Below are positions 11,708 through 22,100 of a stretch of DNA of 64,000 nucleotides, piece by piece. How positions within the stretch are numbered: position 1 is the stretch's first letter; every line of letters begins with the position of its first letter. This DNA comes from Hexactinellida sp. DTS-2022 (lineage: Eukaryota; Porifera; Hexactinellida). The position numbers and the translations under genes are program-made. The notes under the pieces were generated by a model that made no database searches, had not been told where the DNA came from, and saw nothing but the letters and a program-made list of their open reading frames with translations. The stretch spans positions 4,702,501 through 4,766,500 of the forward strand of contig JAPNXP010000001.1 of the NCBI GenBank assembly GCA_028753945.1. Reading direction: 5' to 3'.

Positions 11708-12091
11708 TACCAGGCCTTTGGTCTCGGTCGCTTGGCGACGGATAACATAACTGCTACGCAGTCTAACTTTTTTTAATAGACAATAATATCTACGTACATA
11801 AATATTTGATAAAATTGACTTTGTAATCAGCACACTTGTTACTATTTTTTACATTTGGAAGTTAGTCTCTAGGTTCATTTTGAATTTTAATAGATTTGTT
11901 TAGTAAACAAAATCAGTATATTCATATTATACATTTGTAAATGCGAAATTCTTGTTTACCTATTATAACATTCGGAAGTTAGTCTCTATCTCAAATATAA
12001 TTGCGGTTTATAATATTCCCCTATCTCTTTAATATAATCCGGACAAACAAACAAACAAATACACAAACATACAACAATGATTTTTAATAAT
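11708..12091 (-). mobile_element. Helitron-like element, minus orientation
   Basis: It begins with a diverged version of the family's 3' end (GGTCTCGGTCGCTTGGCGAC) and ends with TTTTAATAATA, the complement of the 5' end. It has the usual TCCGGACAAACAAACAAAC tract and GTTTACC blocks. Confidence 0.6.
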
Positions 12092-12595
12092 ACAGTGGAT
12101 GCCGGTTATAAGAACATGTTCTATAACCGGCATAGATTATATAGGGGTATATGCTAGCCGTTTTCCAGTATTATATTCGGCAGCAAGATAAATATGAAAT
12201 TCGTAATCTTGTTTACCAGTATAGTAGCTGCAAGCTACTCTCAATACAAAATGATTTATATTTTTCTATTATAAGATAATCCGAACAAATAACAGTCGAG
12301 TTAATTAGTTTAATTAGCTTACTATTCAGTATATTCTGACCATAGGCGTCGTAAACCCCCCCAGGCGGCCCAGAGGAGCTACCTCCGGGTAATAGCACAC
12401 TTGTATATATTTGTGTCGAACTACGGCTCTCTAGCAGTTGACACGGCCCTAGATTTCATTTTCCGGGCGGCATGACCTTCTTATTTACGACGCCTTGATT
12501 CTGACCTGAGTGGGTAGCAAATTTTCAATAGCATCAATTAGTATCTGTCAGGTTAATGCATATATTTACTGCTTCAATAGCTAATAAGACTGAAC

Positions 12596-12808
12596 ATGCA
12601 GCAAGCCGCAGCTCCTAGCACAACCAAACTAGCGAAGGTTATCAAAGTAATCGGGCGCACTGGCAGTCAGGGACAGTGTACACAGGTCCGCGTGGAGTTC
12701 GTGACAGACACGACTCGCTCTATCATCCGGAATGTGAAGGGCCCGGTGCGAGTCGGAGATGTGCTCTGTCTCCTGGAGTCTGAGAGGGAGGCCAGAAGGC
12801 TACGCTAG
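12596..12808 (+). CDS. RPS28: 40S ribosomal protein S28 (eS28)
   Basis: A small subunit protein at the mRNA exit region of the 40S subunit. The 70-residue product contains the family core [26 protein letters not shown] and the C-terminal [12 protein letters not shown], nearly identical to the 69-residue human protein. Only the first dozen residues are free to vary. It is a single exon with ATG at 12596 and stop at 12806-12808. It lies 494 bases upstream of SCAI on the same strand. Confidence 0.97.
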   Translation: MQQAAAPSTTKLAKVIKVIGRTGSQGQCTQVRVEFVTDTTRSIIRNVKGPVRVGDVLCLLESEREARRLR

Positions 12809-13302
12809 AGGACTAGACTTAGCAGCTAGGCAATGATATTCCTGTTAGAATAGGAGGTAGATTATTAGCTATTATTAGACTAAATGGGTTAGAAAGTCCT
12901 AAGTATTTGATATAAAATAGTTGTATTCAAGGAATTGAAATTATTGCATAAATCCTCGCCCCTGAAATATATCCTAACTATATTACTAGTATAAATCTGA
13001 TTCCAGCGTTGCCATGTGATATTTAATTCTTATTCCCAATTAATTTTTCTGGAAATCCACGGGATTCCTGTTATAACTTTGACATACTGGAGTTTCACAG
13101 ATAATTATCACATAAGTAGACTTTTAGGTAAAAACGATTACCATTGACATGGCAACTTATTAGAAACGGTTGATACAAACTAGTAAGTTTACTACTCAAT
13201 ATTTTATGGACAAGATTATTAATCTGGGAGCTGCGAAATGTATTTGTCCCCTAACTATTTATTCAATTTCCTAATTCAGTGTTTAAAGGATAGATATGTG
13301 TA
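12809..13302. other. RPS28-SCAI intergenic spacer
   Basis: AT-rich and unique-looking, with no repeat family or open frame recognised. It should contain the RPS28 3' UTR and the SCAI promoter. Confidence 0.5.
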
Positions 13303-14955
13303 ATGGAGGGCGTTAAGTCAGATAATGGGAAACAAGATTATTCAAACGACAAAGAGCGTACCGCAGCTACTACAGTGTATAACGCCACAGAAGTTGTGAT
13401 GCGATTCGACGAACTATGTCGTAACACAAACAATATGTTCTCTCGTATACAGCAACTCCCCAGCTACACAGCAGATCCGACTAAGTGGAAGTCCCTCTTC
13501 TTCCACGCGTTCTCTCAGTTCGATCTGCTCTGGCAGTACCAGCAGGAGCAGAGACAGACGCTAGAGCTGAGGCGGAGCCAGATCGGCGAGATAGGCTCAA
13601 AGATAGCTCAGCTGTACTTCAGTTACTACCTGCACACCTCTCAGGTCAAGTTCCTCAGAGAAGCGATATCCTTCTATGACGCAATACTTAAGAGGGACTA
13701 TTTTGACTGGCAGACCCAGACAGAAGTGAGCGCAGTTAACTTGATGCACAAGAAGCTGAGAGCCTACTCCAGGGCTATTCAGGCCGCATTCTTTATTGAA
13801 GACTTCAGGTCAGCACAGGAGTACCTGACTCGTATCTCCGAAACAATCCAGAAGAACAAAGGAGAGGGCACACCTGAGGAGTATGCGCAGGTCCTGTCAG
13901 AGTTCAGTTCTTTCCTGTCTGTTGTCTGTCTCCCAATCGAAGAAGAAATGAAATTAGACATGTCTCCATTCCAGACTGTGCCCTCAATACCGCCAATCAG
14001 TGCGGACTCCGTGTCCCTGGTGCTAGCGCACAGTGTGCTAGTGGGCGGGAGTAGTAAGCAGAACAGACTCATTGAGTTTACTGTAGACCACTATAGGATG
14101 ATGCGCTTCTTAGCGTGGGCAGCCGGAGAGGGGGCTGAGTCCGAAACAACACATTTCAATAAAATCAGCACTCTCTCTCTGCTCGAGGCTCTGTCCGGCA
14201 TAACCAATGCTCTCTCTCCGTCCCAGGCGCTGCTCCTGTATCTCTCCGGGGACTCCTCCCCCCTACCTCTGGCTCACACGCAGGCTGCAGACCCGCATCC
14301 CAGCTACACGACCAACTCCATTCTCCTGCGGGGACACAGGAGCAGTAGTTCCACGCCCCAGACTGATCAGCTGTTCCTGGAGGATATCTATCCGTTTATG
14401 CGCAAGCCTCTCTTCCTGCTCATCGACTCTCCTGGCTTCCTCCCTCAGTCGGACTCCCTCTCCTTCCCAGAGAGATTCCACCAGCCGTTCATCTGTCTCG
14501 TGTCCCCTGCCCACTACCCGATCACTATAGAGAACTACATGGCTCGTGGGGGCGGGCTCCTATCCCTCTCCGTCTCCTCCCCTCTCCAAGCGCTCTGTCT
14601 CATCTGCGGCATACAGTCCCTCGCTGCTAAGCTAGCCAGCACTGCTCTGCAGGTTATAACACAGATTGAGGGCATTGCATTCAGCACCCTCACAAACCTC
14701 CCCAACCTCCCACTGCCCTACAAACAGCTCTGCACTGATCCCACACTGCAGTCTATAGTCCGACGCTTCTTGTTCTTCTGGGCCTGTCTCAGACTGCATC
14801 TCGGGTTCAAGAGGGAGTGTATGCCCCGATGCTACCCGCCAATTCCCACTGCGCTATTCCGTAGCTCCTACCTCAACACAGAGCTGTACGAGCTCTTCCG
14901 ATTGTTGGACGTGTCTGAGATGTTTGTTGACATGTCTCGTGCTATGGAGCTATAG
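13303..14955 (+). CDS. SCAI: SCAI (suppressor of cancer cell invasion)
   Basis: SCAI is a nuclear cofactor that represses MRTF/SRF transcription and acts with 53BP1 in double-strand-break repair in vertebrates. The 550-residue single-exon protein aligns along its whole length with the 606-residue human protein. Matching blocks include WKSLFFHAFSQFDLLWQYQQ, RRSQIGEIGSKIAQLYFSYY, the mid region ending ELTVD-like EFTVDHYRMMRF, DIYPFMRKPLFLLIDSPGF and the C-terminal RFLFFWACLRLHLGF. The first in-frame ATG (13303) gives a 30-residue variable leader before FDELC. GC content is well above the surrounding DNA. No transmembrane helix is obvious. Confidence 0.95.
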   Translation: MEGVKSDNGKQDYSNDKERTAATTVYNATEVVMRFDELCRNTNNMFSRIQQLPSYTADPTKWKSLFFHAFSQFDLLWQYQQEQRQTLELRRSQIGEIGSKIAQLYFSYYLHTSQVKFLREAISFYDAILKRDYFDWQTQTEVSAVNLMHKKLRAYSRAIQAAFFIEDFRSAQEYLTRISETIQKNKGEGTPEEYAQVLSEFSSFLSVVCLPIEEEMKLDMSPFQTVPSIPPISADSVSLVLAHSVLVGGSSKQNRLIEFTVDHYRMMRFLAWAAGEGAESETTHFNKISTLSLLEALSGITNALSPSQALLLYLSGDSSPLPLAHTQAADPHPSYTTNSILLRGHRSSSSTPQTDQLFLEDIYPFMRKPLFLLIDSPGFLPQSDSLSFPERFHQPFICLVSPAHYPITIENYMARGGGLLSLSVSSPLQALCLICGIQSLAAKLASTALQVITQIEGIAFSTLTNLPNLPLPYKQLCTDPTLQSIVRRFLFFWACLRLHLGFKRECMPRCYPPIPTALFRSSYLNTELYELFRLLDVSEMFVDMSRAMEL

Positions 14956-15140
14956 CCCGAGGTACTGGATCACTTAATACGTAATGTATATTTTTATACT
15001 GTATTTATGTTTATTTTTTTCTTTATTTCACGCAGACCATCTATCTAGTCCAGTTAATCTAAGAAAATTTGGGGATCCAGCTGGAACAAATTGCAACATA
15101 TTTATTCCAGTGCAACATATTTATTCCAGCTCCTTTGGTG

Positions 15141-15299
15141 CAGGGGTGGATCTAGCGAAAAATCTTTGGGGAGGTGCAAGTTTTGGATGGGTACAGTAGT
15201 GATTAAACATCGAGGGGGCGAAGTGGTCGTTTAGGTTAAAAACTCTAATATTATTTAATTTTTTTGGGGGGTACGCACCCCCCGCAAGAGCCACCCCTG
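15141..15299. mobile_element. hAT MITE with perfect 8-bp target duplication
   Basis: The ends are CAGGGGTGGATCTAG and AGCCACCCCTG. A perfect direct repeat CTTTGGTG lies at 15133-15140 and 15300-15307. Non-coding. Confidence 0.85.
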
Positions 15300-15408
15300 C
15301 TTTGGTGGAACTCTGCTAAAATCCCAGGACTGTCCTGGATATTCTTTTTTTTTGAGATTAATGGTTTCTCCCTAGATTTGCATTACTAAATACCTGAAAA
15401 TTGATATA

Positions 15409-16161
15409 CAGCCAACTCCGCTTAATAGAGTCACCTCGGTCGGGACCAGGGGCCTTATTCACTAAACTTCTTAAACTTAGTTTGTGCTTAAACTAAGCAT
15501 AAACTTAGTTTGTGCTTAGTTTAAACTAAGTTTAAGCACAAACCAAGTCTGAAACTAAGTCGGTATTCACGAAGCAAAACTAAGTTCAAACTAAGTTTGA
15601 ACTTAGTTTGTGCTTAGTTTTGAGATATAACTTAGTTCTTGCTTAGTTTTATGTTGAAAAGTAAACAAAAAGTTAAGTCTACTTCTTACCAGACTTAACT
15701 GAATATTTCACGATAATATACTTGTAATTTACAATTATTTAATTTATTTACGAATTATTTATCGTAACTTATCGTGGTTGTATCACTAATAGTGGTTGTA
15801 TCACTGAGTTTAGTTTTGAGAAGTTAAGAAAACTTCGAAAAAAGTAGTAATTACTTAGTTTAGACTAAGTTTAAGTTTAAGTTTAAGCAAAAAGTAAGTT
15901 TTTGGATAAGTTTTGAGAAGTTAAATAAACTTAGCATAAACTAAGTCGAGACTTAGTTTAGACTTAGTTTAAACTAAGTTTAAGTTTAAGAAATGTTAGT
16001 GAATAAGGCCCCAGGTTGTTTTAACCCGATTAAGCGGAGAAATCTATTAACCGAAATATTTTAAGCCAAAATGTAATTCCGTCCTATAAATCCTGTGAAA
16101 TATTGACCCGATTAAGCGGAGAAATATATTAACCGAGGGCTCTATTAAGCGGAGTCGATTG
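15409..16161. mobile_element. Pogo-like MITE carrying a nested insertion
   Basis: The outer ends are CAGCCAACTCCGCTTAATAG and its near complement CTATTAAGCGGAGTCGATTG. The element is interrupted by another at 15449-16012. The family also occurs at 34164-34265. Confidence 0.65.
15449..16012. mobile_element. Inverted-repeat element packed with CTTAG/CTAAG words
   Basis: The terminal repeats are GGGGCCTTATTCAC and GTGAATAAGGCCCC. The interior is built of dozens of alternating AAACTTAGTTT and AAACTAAGTTT words, so most of it can self-pair. A 69-base relative is at 50832-50900. Confidence 0.75.
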
Positions 16162-16255
16162 TACAAAAGAGTTGCTATAATTTCTATTGCACTTTTCGAT
16201 TAATCTTCCTGAAAAATAACATTATTAATTAATTAATTGTACTCACATTAGATTT

Positions 16256-16394
16256 AAAAAATCTAAAATTACAGCTGTGCCGACACTGGCCCGACAGCAT
16301 TTTCTTTTGTAGGCACTATATTTTGGTTGTTGGTTGATTAATAGTGCCTCCAAAACAAAATGCTGTCGACATAGCTGTAATTTTAGATTTTTTG
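16256..16394. mobile_element. Fold-back element, copy 1
   Basis: AAATCTAAAATTACAGCTG at the left pairs with CAGCTGTAATTTTAGATTT-like sequence at the right. The centre carries GGCACTATATTTTGGTTG between TGCC/GGCA blocks. Relatives are at 62525-62660 and 63365-63481. Confidence 0.75.
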
Positions 16395-16449
16395 GGTAAT
16401 GTTTCTATCATAATTATCCCATCTTTACTGATAAATGACATTCATTCAT

Positions 16450-16860
16450 CTATACTATTAAAACACAAGGCTGGGTGTATATCTATACTATTAAAACACA
16501 AACCTATGTGTGTATATATATATATATATATTTGTTTGTATGTTCCGAGTTGATTGAAGAAACTGGACGGTTTCCAAATGTGATTTTTGGCAATAGGGGT
16601 AACTTTTGGTACTCGCCAACAATTTGAGGTTTCCACTCAAAATTTCTCACACCTCGACAAGTTATGACGTCATTGTCATATTTCGAGAACCATGAAAATT
16701 GATTCAAAATTCACTTAATCTCACATAATTCGCTCCTTCTAAGTGATAAAAATCTGAAAATTTAATAGAACATGGACATTAATGATGCGGACACGTTGGT
16801 CACACAAGATTTCCAATATGCTTACTCATTATCGCATGATGACATCACTAAAATTTCATT
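16450..16860 (+). mobile_element. Helitron-type 5' end and interspersed repeat
   Basis: TCTATACTATTAAAACACAA occurs twice in tandem (about 16450 and 16481), followed by a GT/TA tract. The stretch 16540-16850 is an interspersed repeat found in inverse orientation at about 52060-52340 (shared TGACGTCAT, ATTTTGAGT, AACTTTTGG blocks). The two parts may belong to one element. Confidence 0.5.
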
Positions 16861-16880
16861 GTTAAAATTGACTACTAGGC

Positions 16881-17206
16881 CAGTGGTTCCCAACTTTTCC
16901 CAAAAAAAGTCAGGATATTACCCCCCTAAGCTATATTTTTGCTAAAATTCCCCCCCGGATTACAATGTTGAATTTTGGTATGGAAATAACTGAAAAACTA
17001 AGTGAAATATAAATAATACTGTCAAAGAGTACTGTCAATATAATCAATGCAAGGTATTTTAATTACTTAGTTATTAAATCATTCATTGAGACAAAGTAAT
17101 CCAGAAAATTTCATTAATATATCTAAGTATACCTATGTGGAATTCCTCTCCGAGGATGGCTAAATTCCTCCCCAGGGAGGAATTCCTCCCAGGTTGGGAA
17201 CCACTG
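16881..17206. mobile_element. hAT MITE (CAGTGGTTCCCAAC ends)
   Basis: The terminal repeats CAGTGGTTCCCAACTTTTCC and GGTTGGGAACCACTG are typical hAT ends. The flanks share CTAGGC, six of eight target-site positions. Confidence 0.8.
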
Positions 17207-17869
17207 ATCTAGGCCTATTTACGCTTTATAATCAATGTTAGAAGTATATAAACCACACACCAACCGCTTCGCGGTTGGTGTGTGGTTGTGCTCTGCCGCG
17301 AAGCGATCTAGCAAGCGAAGCGCGCTAGTAAATACTAAAATTCAATAGACGCCACCACCAATTCACAAGCTAAATCAATTTAATTATCGCAAGTTGAAAC
17401 AATAGAGTATAAGATTTAACAAGTTGATTCAATATATTTATTACTAGTTGAAACAATAGAATTAGATTTAACAGTTTTAAAAATCTGAAGTGCGAGGAAA
17501 TACAGGAGATTGGCACCCCAATTATGGCAGAAACTACGGACAATTTACAATTCGTAGCCTACTAAAAGGAGTAAAATTAAATTATCTATCCATACTTGTA
17601 AGTTTTATCAATGTCACTACAACAAGAGCGGGCCTGCAAGGCATGAGAACCCAAGTGGCTGTATTACGCTGGCCTAAACAAACAATAAATTTGTTTTCTT
17701 CTGCAGGCTCTTCTGCTGTTTCCTTGTCCGAAAATTCGCTATCGCTGAGGTAAAAGTGCAGTAAGAATATGAATTTCCATTGTATGGCTGATTGCTTCCA
17801 GGAACTGCCAAGGATCAAAATCTCCGTCACTTAACTTCTGCTTGAATGTACAATTACGTTCTAAATTTA

Positions 17870-19030
17870 TTAAAAAAAATTTTGTGGCCTACTAATTTCT
17901 CTTCCTTGGCACAAACGACCAACATCATTGTCCACATCCTGAATTATGTTGTTTAGAACTCCCATAAAACTCCTTATCCTCGGATGACTTGTACGTATAT
18001 TTGCTTTGAGTTTCGAATGGTAGCTATCAGCACCGTTGTTGGTTGTTATGTTTAAGTCATTGATTGAAGTTCCTCTGGAGAAATTCGACTTATCCACCTC
18101 CTCTTAAAGTAATTTTTAATTCCCTCAGAGTTTTATATTTCTTGCACTGGGATAAAATTAAAAGTAGGAATGATTAGAGGAGCTGCCAAAAAATGGGATA
18201 GCCATCAACTGTTGAATATAATTTTTTCTGTTATTGTATCCTTCGACGAATTCAAGCTTTTGGGTTTTCGCCCAAATACGCTGAGAAAATGAAACCAGCA
18301 TCCATAAATTTTACCTGGGGATATATTTCTCTAAATGCATTTCGAGAGGCGTCTTTCAAATCTTCAAAGGTTGAGATGATGCAAGGATTGCTAAGTATTT
18401 CTTGCTAATTATGCAATTTTTGGGTAGGTGGCTTGATATAGAAGTTGGTTCTTCCCGGTCAATAAACAGTGTATCTCAGGTAGAGTGTGTCTTCCAACTG
18501 AAATGAAATACAGGTAAACCTCTAAAAGCGGCACCTCTGAAATACGGCACAAAACCATTCTCCCGATTGACTTTCCCATATAAATAATGCATATGGGGGA
18601 AACCTCCGAAATTCGACAACCTCCGAATATCCGGCACAAGCGCTGCTCCAAAAAGTGTCGCATTTCGGAGGTTTACCTGTAGTCCACAAATGATAAAATT
18701 CAATGGGCACCGTGAAAAATGTCCCATCATATTGTATGTTGGTAACTTGCGATAAAAATTCATTCATTGGATCTGAAATGAATATCACACCAACTTCATT
18801 GCCTACTGTGACGCTAAATTTGTAATACTTGCCGAAGCTTGTAGTTATTATCATGTCACTAAATTCCTAAGGTGTCTGAGGAATCCTAGGATCTAAAGTT
18901 TTCTCGTGCGAAACATCGTAGATTCGCATTCTGGAAAAGATATTTCACATGCCAGTGGATCATCTCGTGAGACATCATCGAGAATCTTCCTAACGTTCGT
19001 CTGCGATTCTCTTGCAACTGATTTACATGA
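17870..19030 (-). pseudogene. Decayed Mutator-like (MULE) transposase
   Basis: Reading the minus strand from about 19030, broken frames give MULE-type blocks in the right order. They are RKILDDVSRDDPLACEI; VTNIQYDGTFFTVPIEFYHL (the MULE domain D-G-T-F motif); after an insertion, SVGRHTLPEIHCLLTGKNQ; then ASRNAFREIYPQVKFMDAGF; and TNNGADSYHSKLKANIRTSH. At least three frame breaks and stops separate them. A TA-flanked MITE (18511-18679) sits inside the core domain. I infer an inactive transposase of the type common in arthropod and sponge genomes. Confidence 0.75.
18511..18679. mobile_element. TA-flanked MITE inside the MULE remnant
   Basis: The ends are CAGGTAAACCTCTAAAAGCG and its near complement CGGAGGTTTACCTG. 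TA lies on each side. It is the same family as 31395-31578. Confidence 0.8.
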
Positions 19031-20454
19031 TTAGGACCTTGACTACACATGAATGGGATATTCTAACAAATGCAAACGTAGGAGAAAACTATTCTAACAA
19101 ATGCAAACGTGGAAGAAAAACTATTCTAACAAATGCAAACACCTCGTACTTTTATCAGTACACTAATTTTCAATTTGTCCCTAGTTTCTGCCATATTGGG
19201 GTCCTAATTTTCTTTGTTTCCTCACACTTCAGATTTCATACAACTGTCTACTCCCATTTGTTTCAACTTATATATTCGAGTAGGTTTACATTTAGTATAG
19301 TATTATATACAATGCAAATAAAATTAAATAAATAAATTTGCTCGACTTAATAAAATTCACTGTGGATATTATTGTTAAATTAATTAATTAATTAATTAAT
19401 TAACTGGGGTATGAGCAATACAATTTCAATTCAAAAGTATAGTAATGTACTAAAGTAATAAAAGTAGTTAAATATTGTATGTCCCATTGGGGCATTGATC
19501 CTAGAGTGGATATTCGAAATGACAAATTTGTACACACCTAAATTCCTCCAAATTCCACGCTCAAAACGGGGATAACTGGGATAACGCACACCCACAATTA
19601 ACCACGCAGATAACCGAAAAGTTTTTAATATCACTTCATTAAAGTCGCGAGTCTGCCTCCATAGAGAGATTATAAACATTATACAAATTCAAAATATTCG
19701 AATAACAAAGAGACTAACTTCTAATGTCTATTTTAGGTAAACAAGTATGTTGATTAGGAAATTGTTACTATTTTGTTAAAAGAAAAAGACTCGAGTAGAT
19801 TTAACTCACGGAGAAAAATTTACATAGAGTTGTGTGTGGGAATGTTTTGTGCGCTCCGTTCCTGCCACACTGTTCTATACTGGATTTCATAAAAGAGTTG
19901 AGTTCCTGAAGGAGGGGCCCCGTCGGCACCAGGTATATCACATACTCCCTATGCTTAACCTTTTCAAGGTCTTGATCATTTATGTGGTTTACAAGCCTAT
20001 AAATAATAAATTCTTAATATTCAGTGTTTTAAATTATATTTCCTTCCATGGCCTGGTAAAATACATTCAATGGTTAGGTCTTGTATACCTAAGGGACGAA
20101 GTAAACTATAAAGTATTAAAACCCAATTCCACTCACCAAGCACATGCATCTTCCACTCCGATATCTCCTGAAGCAGCAATAGACTTTTCACTAAGAAGTA
20201 AATAAGTTATTATGTCTGCAAGTAATTATAATAGAACATTATCAATTAGTATAATATATAATAATATACGTATTGTTCTCTTTTGACTAGAAAATACTAT
20301 TATTTCTTTTTATTATTACATATTGTAATAGTTGAAATCAAAACGACAGGAGTTTTCCCAAACAAACGAACGCTTGAATAATCTAAGAACCATTCTAAGG
20401 AATAGAATCGATCTCATATATGAGCCAAAGCCTGTCATATAATATAATACAAGT

Positions 20455-20595
20455 CAGGGCCGGCGCCACCGGGGGTGTCCTGGGTGTCCGGACACCCACT
20501 GCCTCAAGGAAATGAAGGGTGCTTGTACAGTGACACCCACTAGACTATACAGTGGACACCCACTACACCCACACTTCACAATACGTGGCGCCGGC
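20455..20595. mobile_element. hAT-like MITE, right end truncated
   Basis: The left end CAGGGCCGGCGCCAC pairs with GTGGCGCCGGC at 20585-20595, but the final CCTG is missing. A Helitron-like element starts within five bases. Confidence 0.55.
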
Positions 20596-20599
20596 AATA

Positions 20600-21167
20600 C
20601 GAGCCCTTCAGTCTCGGTCGCTTCGCCACTGATAACCCAACCGCTACGTGGTCTCGCTTTTTTCAATAGACAATAAATAATTACGTTAAAAGTTTGAAAA
20701 TATTTAATTCGTAGTCAGCATACTTGTTTACCTTATCTAACTTTTGGTAGTTAGTCACTTAGTCTCGAGGTTTAATTTGAATTATAACAAATTTTTTAAC
20801 CTCTATTTGTAAACAACAACAAGAAATGTTCAAATTACAATGTGTAGACTTTAATTTCGAAATCAGCATAGTACTTGTTTAACATTAATACCCGTTGGAA
20901 GCTAGCCTCTAGCTCTATGTTGGTTTTGAATTATCATTAATTTGTTTACCTATTTTTGTAAACAACACCAATAAATACTCATTATACATTTATAATTGCC
21001 AAATTCGAACAGTATAGTACTTGTTTACCAGTTATAACATTTGGAAGTTAGTCTCTATCTTCAATATATTTTCGGTTTTTATTTCCCCATCTCATTAATA
21101 CAATCCGGACAAACAAACAAACACACTAACAGTGACCAACACACAACAATCGAGTTTATAATATAGA
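20600..21167 (-). mobile_element. Helitron-like element, first of a head-to-tail pair
   Basis: It starts with ACGAGCCCTTCAGTCTCGG (complement of the 3' end) and ends CACAACAATCGAGTTTATAA before TATAGA (complement of the 5' end). The next element begins immediately. Confidence 0.65.
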
Positions 21168-21911
21168 CGAGCCCTTCGGTCTCGGTCGCTTTGCGACGGA
21201 TCGGTGCTACGCACCTCAAGTTAACGGCCGCTGTGCAGCCTTACTCATCCTTTCTGCCATGGAAAATGGTAGAAAGGGACGTTATATACATCCCTTTATA
21301 AGATTACATAGTTTTAACTTGTTTTTAATATTCTAAATTTATAATGCGAAATTCGTGTTCAGCATACTTGTTACCTTAATACCCATTGAAAGATAATTTC
21401 CAGCTTGATTTTGAATTTTCAGTAATTTGTTTACCTATTTGTGTAAACAACAACAACAAATATTCATATTATAAATTTATAATGCGAAATTCGTGTTCAG
21501 CATACTTGTTTACCTATAATACCCGTTGAAAGCTAACTTCTAGGTTGATTTTGAATTTTCATAAATTTGTTTACCTATTTGTGTAAACAACAACAACAAA
21601 TATTAATATTCTAAATTTCTAAATGCGAAATTCGTGTTCGGCATACTTGTTTACCTACAATACCCGTTGAAAGCTAACTTCTAGGTTGATTTTGAATTTT
21701 CATTAATTTGTTTACCTATTTTGTGTAAACAACAACAACAAATATTAATATGAGAAATTTATAATTGCGAAATTCAAATCAGCATACTACTTGTTTACCT
21801 ATTGTATCATTTGAAAGTTAGTTTCTATCTCATATTTAATGCGGTTTCTATTCCCCTTCACTTTAATAAATCCGGACAAACAAACACACAACAATCGAGT
21901 TTTAATAATAT
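21168..21911 (-). mobile_element. Helitron-like element, second of a head-to-tail pair
   Basis: It begins ACGAGCCCTTCGGTCTCGG, contains three copies of a roughly 140-base internal repeat (GTTTACC / GTGTAAACAACAACAAC blocks), and ends at AATCGAGTTTTAATAATATA. It is closely related to 55330-56439. Confidence 0.7.
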
Positions 21912-21952
21912 AGATTTCTACAATGACTATTCTTAGAGACTAGAGTAGAACC

Positions 21953-22100
21953 TCTTATTACGAACACGGTTGATACGAATACTAGTATTTCAGTCCTCTC
22001 AAAGCCTTCTCAATACAAATGATATTGGTTAATACGAATTCCGGATATGGAGTACTCATTTTGACAGCTTCCTGGTGTTCGTACTAACGAGATTCTACTG
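21953..22100. mobile_element. pogo-like MITE
   Basis: The ends are GAGTAGAACCTCTTATTACG and CGAGATTCTACTG. The interior resembles 4289-4449 and 34328-34511. Confidence 0.7.

Larger units (their letters stand above)
11191..12595. other. Repeat-filled interval upstream of known UBASH3 exons
   Basis: It holds a hAT-like MITE (11274-11573), a minus-strand Helitron-like element (11708-12091), a truncated inverted-repeat element beginning CAGTGGATGCCGG at 12093, and a fragment near 12343 of the CCATAGGCGTCG family. The last 170 bases before RPS28 look unique and presumably contain its promoter. No UBA-domain exon was found. Confidence 0.6.
14956..17869. other. Repeat-rich interval SCAI to MULE remnant
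   Basis: No gene is seen. In order it holds a hAT MITE (15141-15299), a nested pair of inverted-repeat elements (15409-16161), a fold-back element (16256-16394), a Helitron-type 5' end (from 16450), a hAT MITE (16881-17206), a short GCTTCGCG-type inverted repeat near 17255-17325, and a repeat (about 17355-17520) also found at 62936-63110. Confidence 0.65.

Noticed and set aside
12213-12398. Minus-strand frame as the missing UBASH3 N-terminal exon
   Set aside because: The sequence is repeat-derived (CCATAGGCGTCG family) and shows no UBA or 2H motif.
19012-19335. 107-codon open frame
   Set aside because: It is produced by a three-copy TTCTAACAAATGCAAACG tandem repeat.
19834-20205. 123-codon open frame as a possible gene
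   Set aside because: No domain, AT-driven composition, and location in transposon debris just upstream of the MULE remnant. It is plausible as a chance frame.
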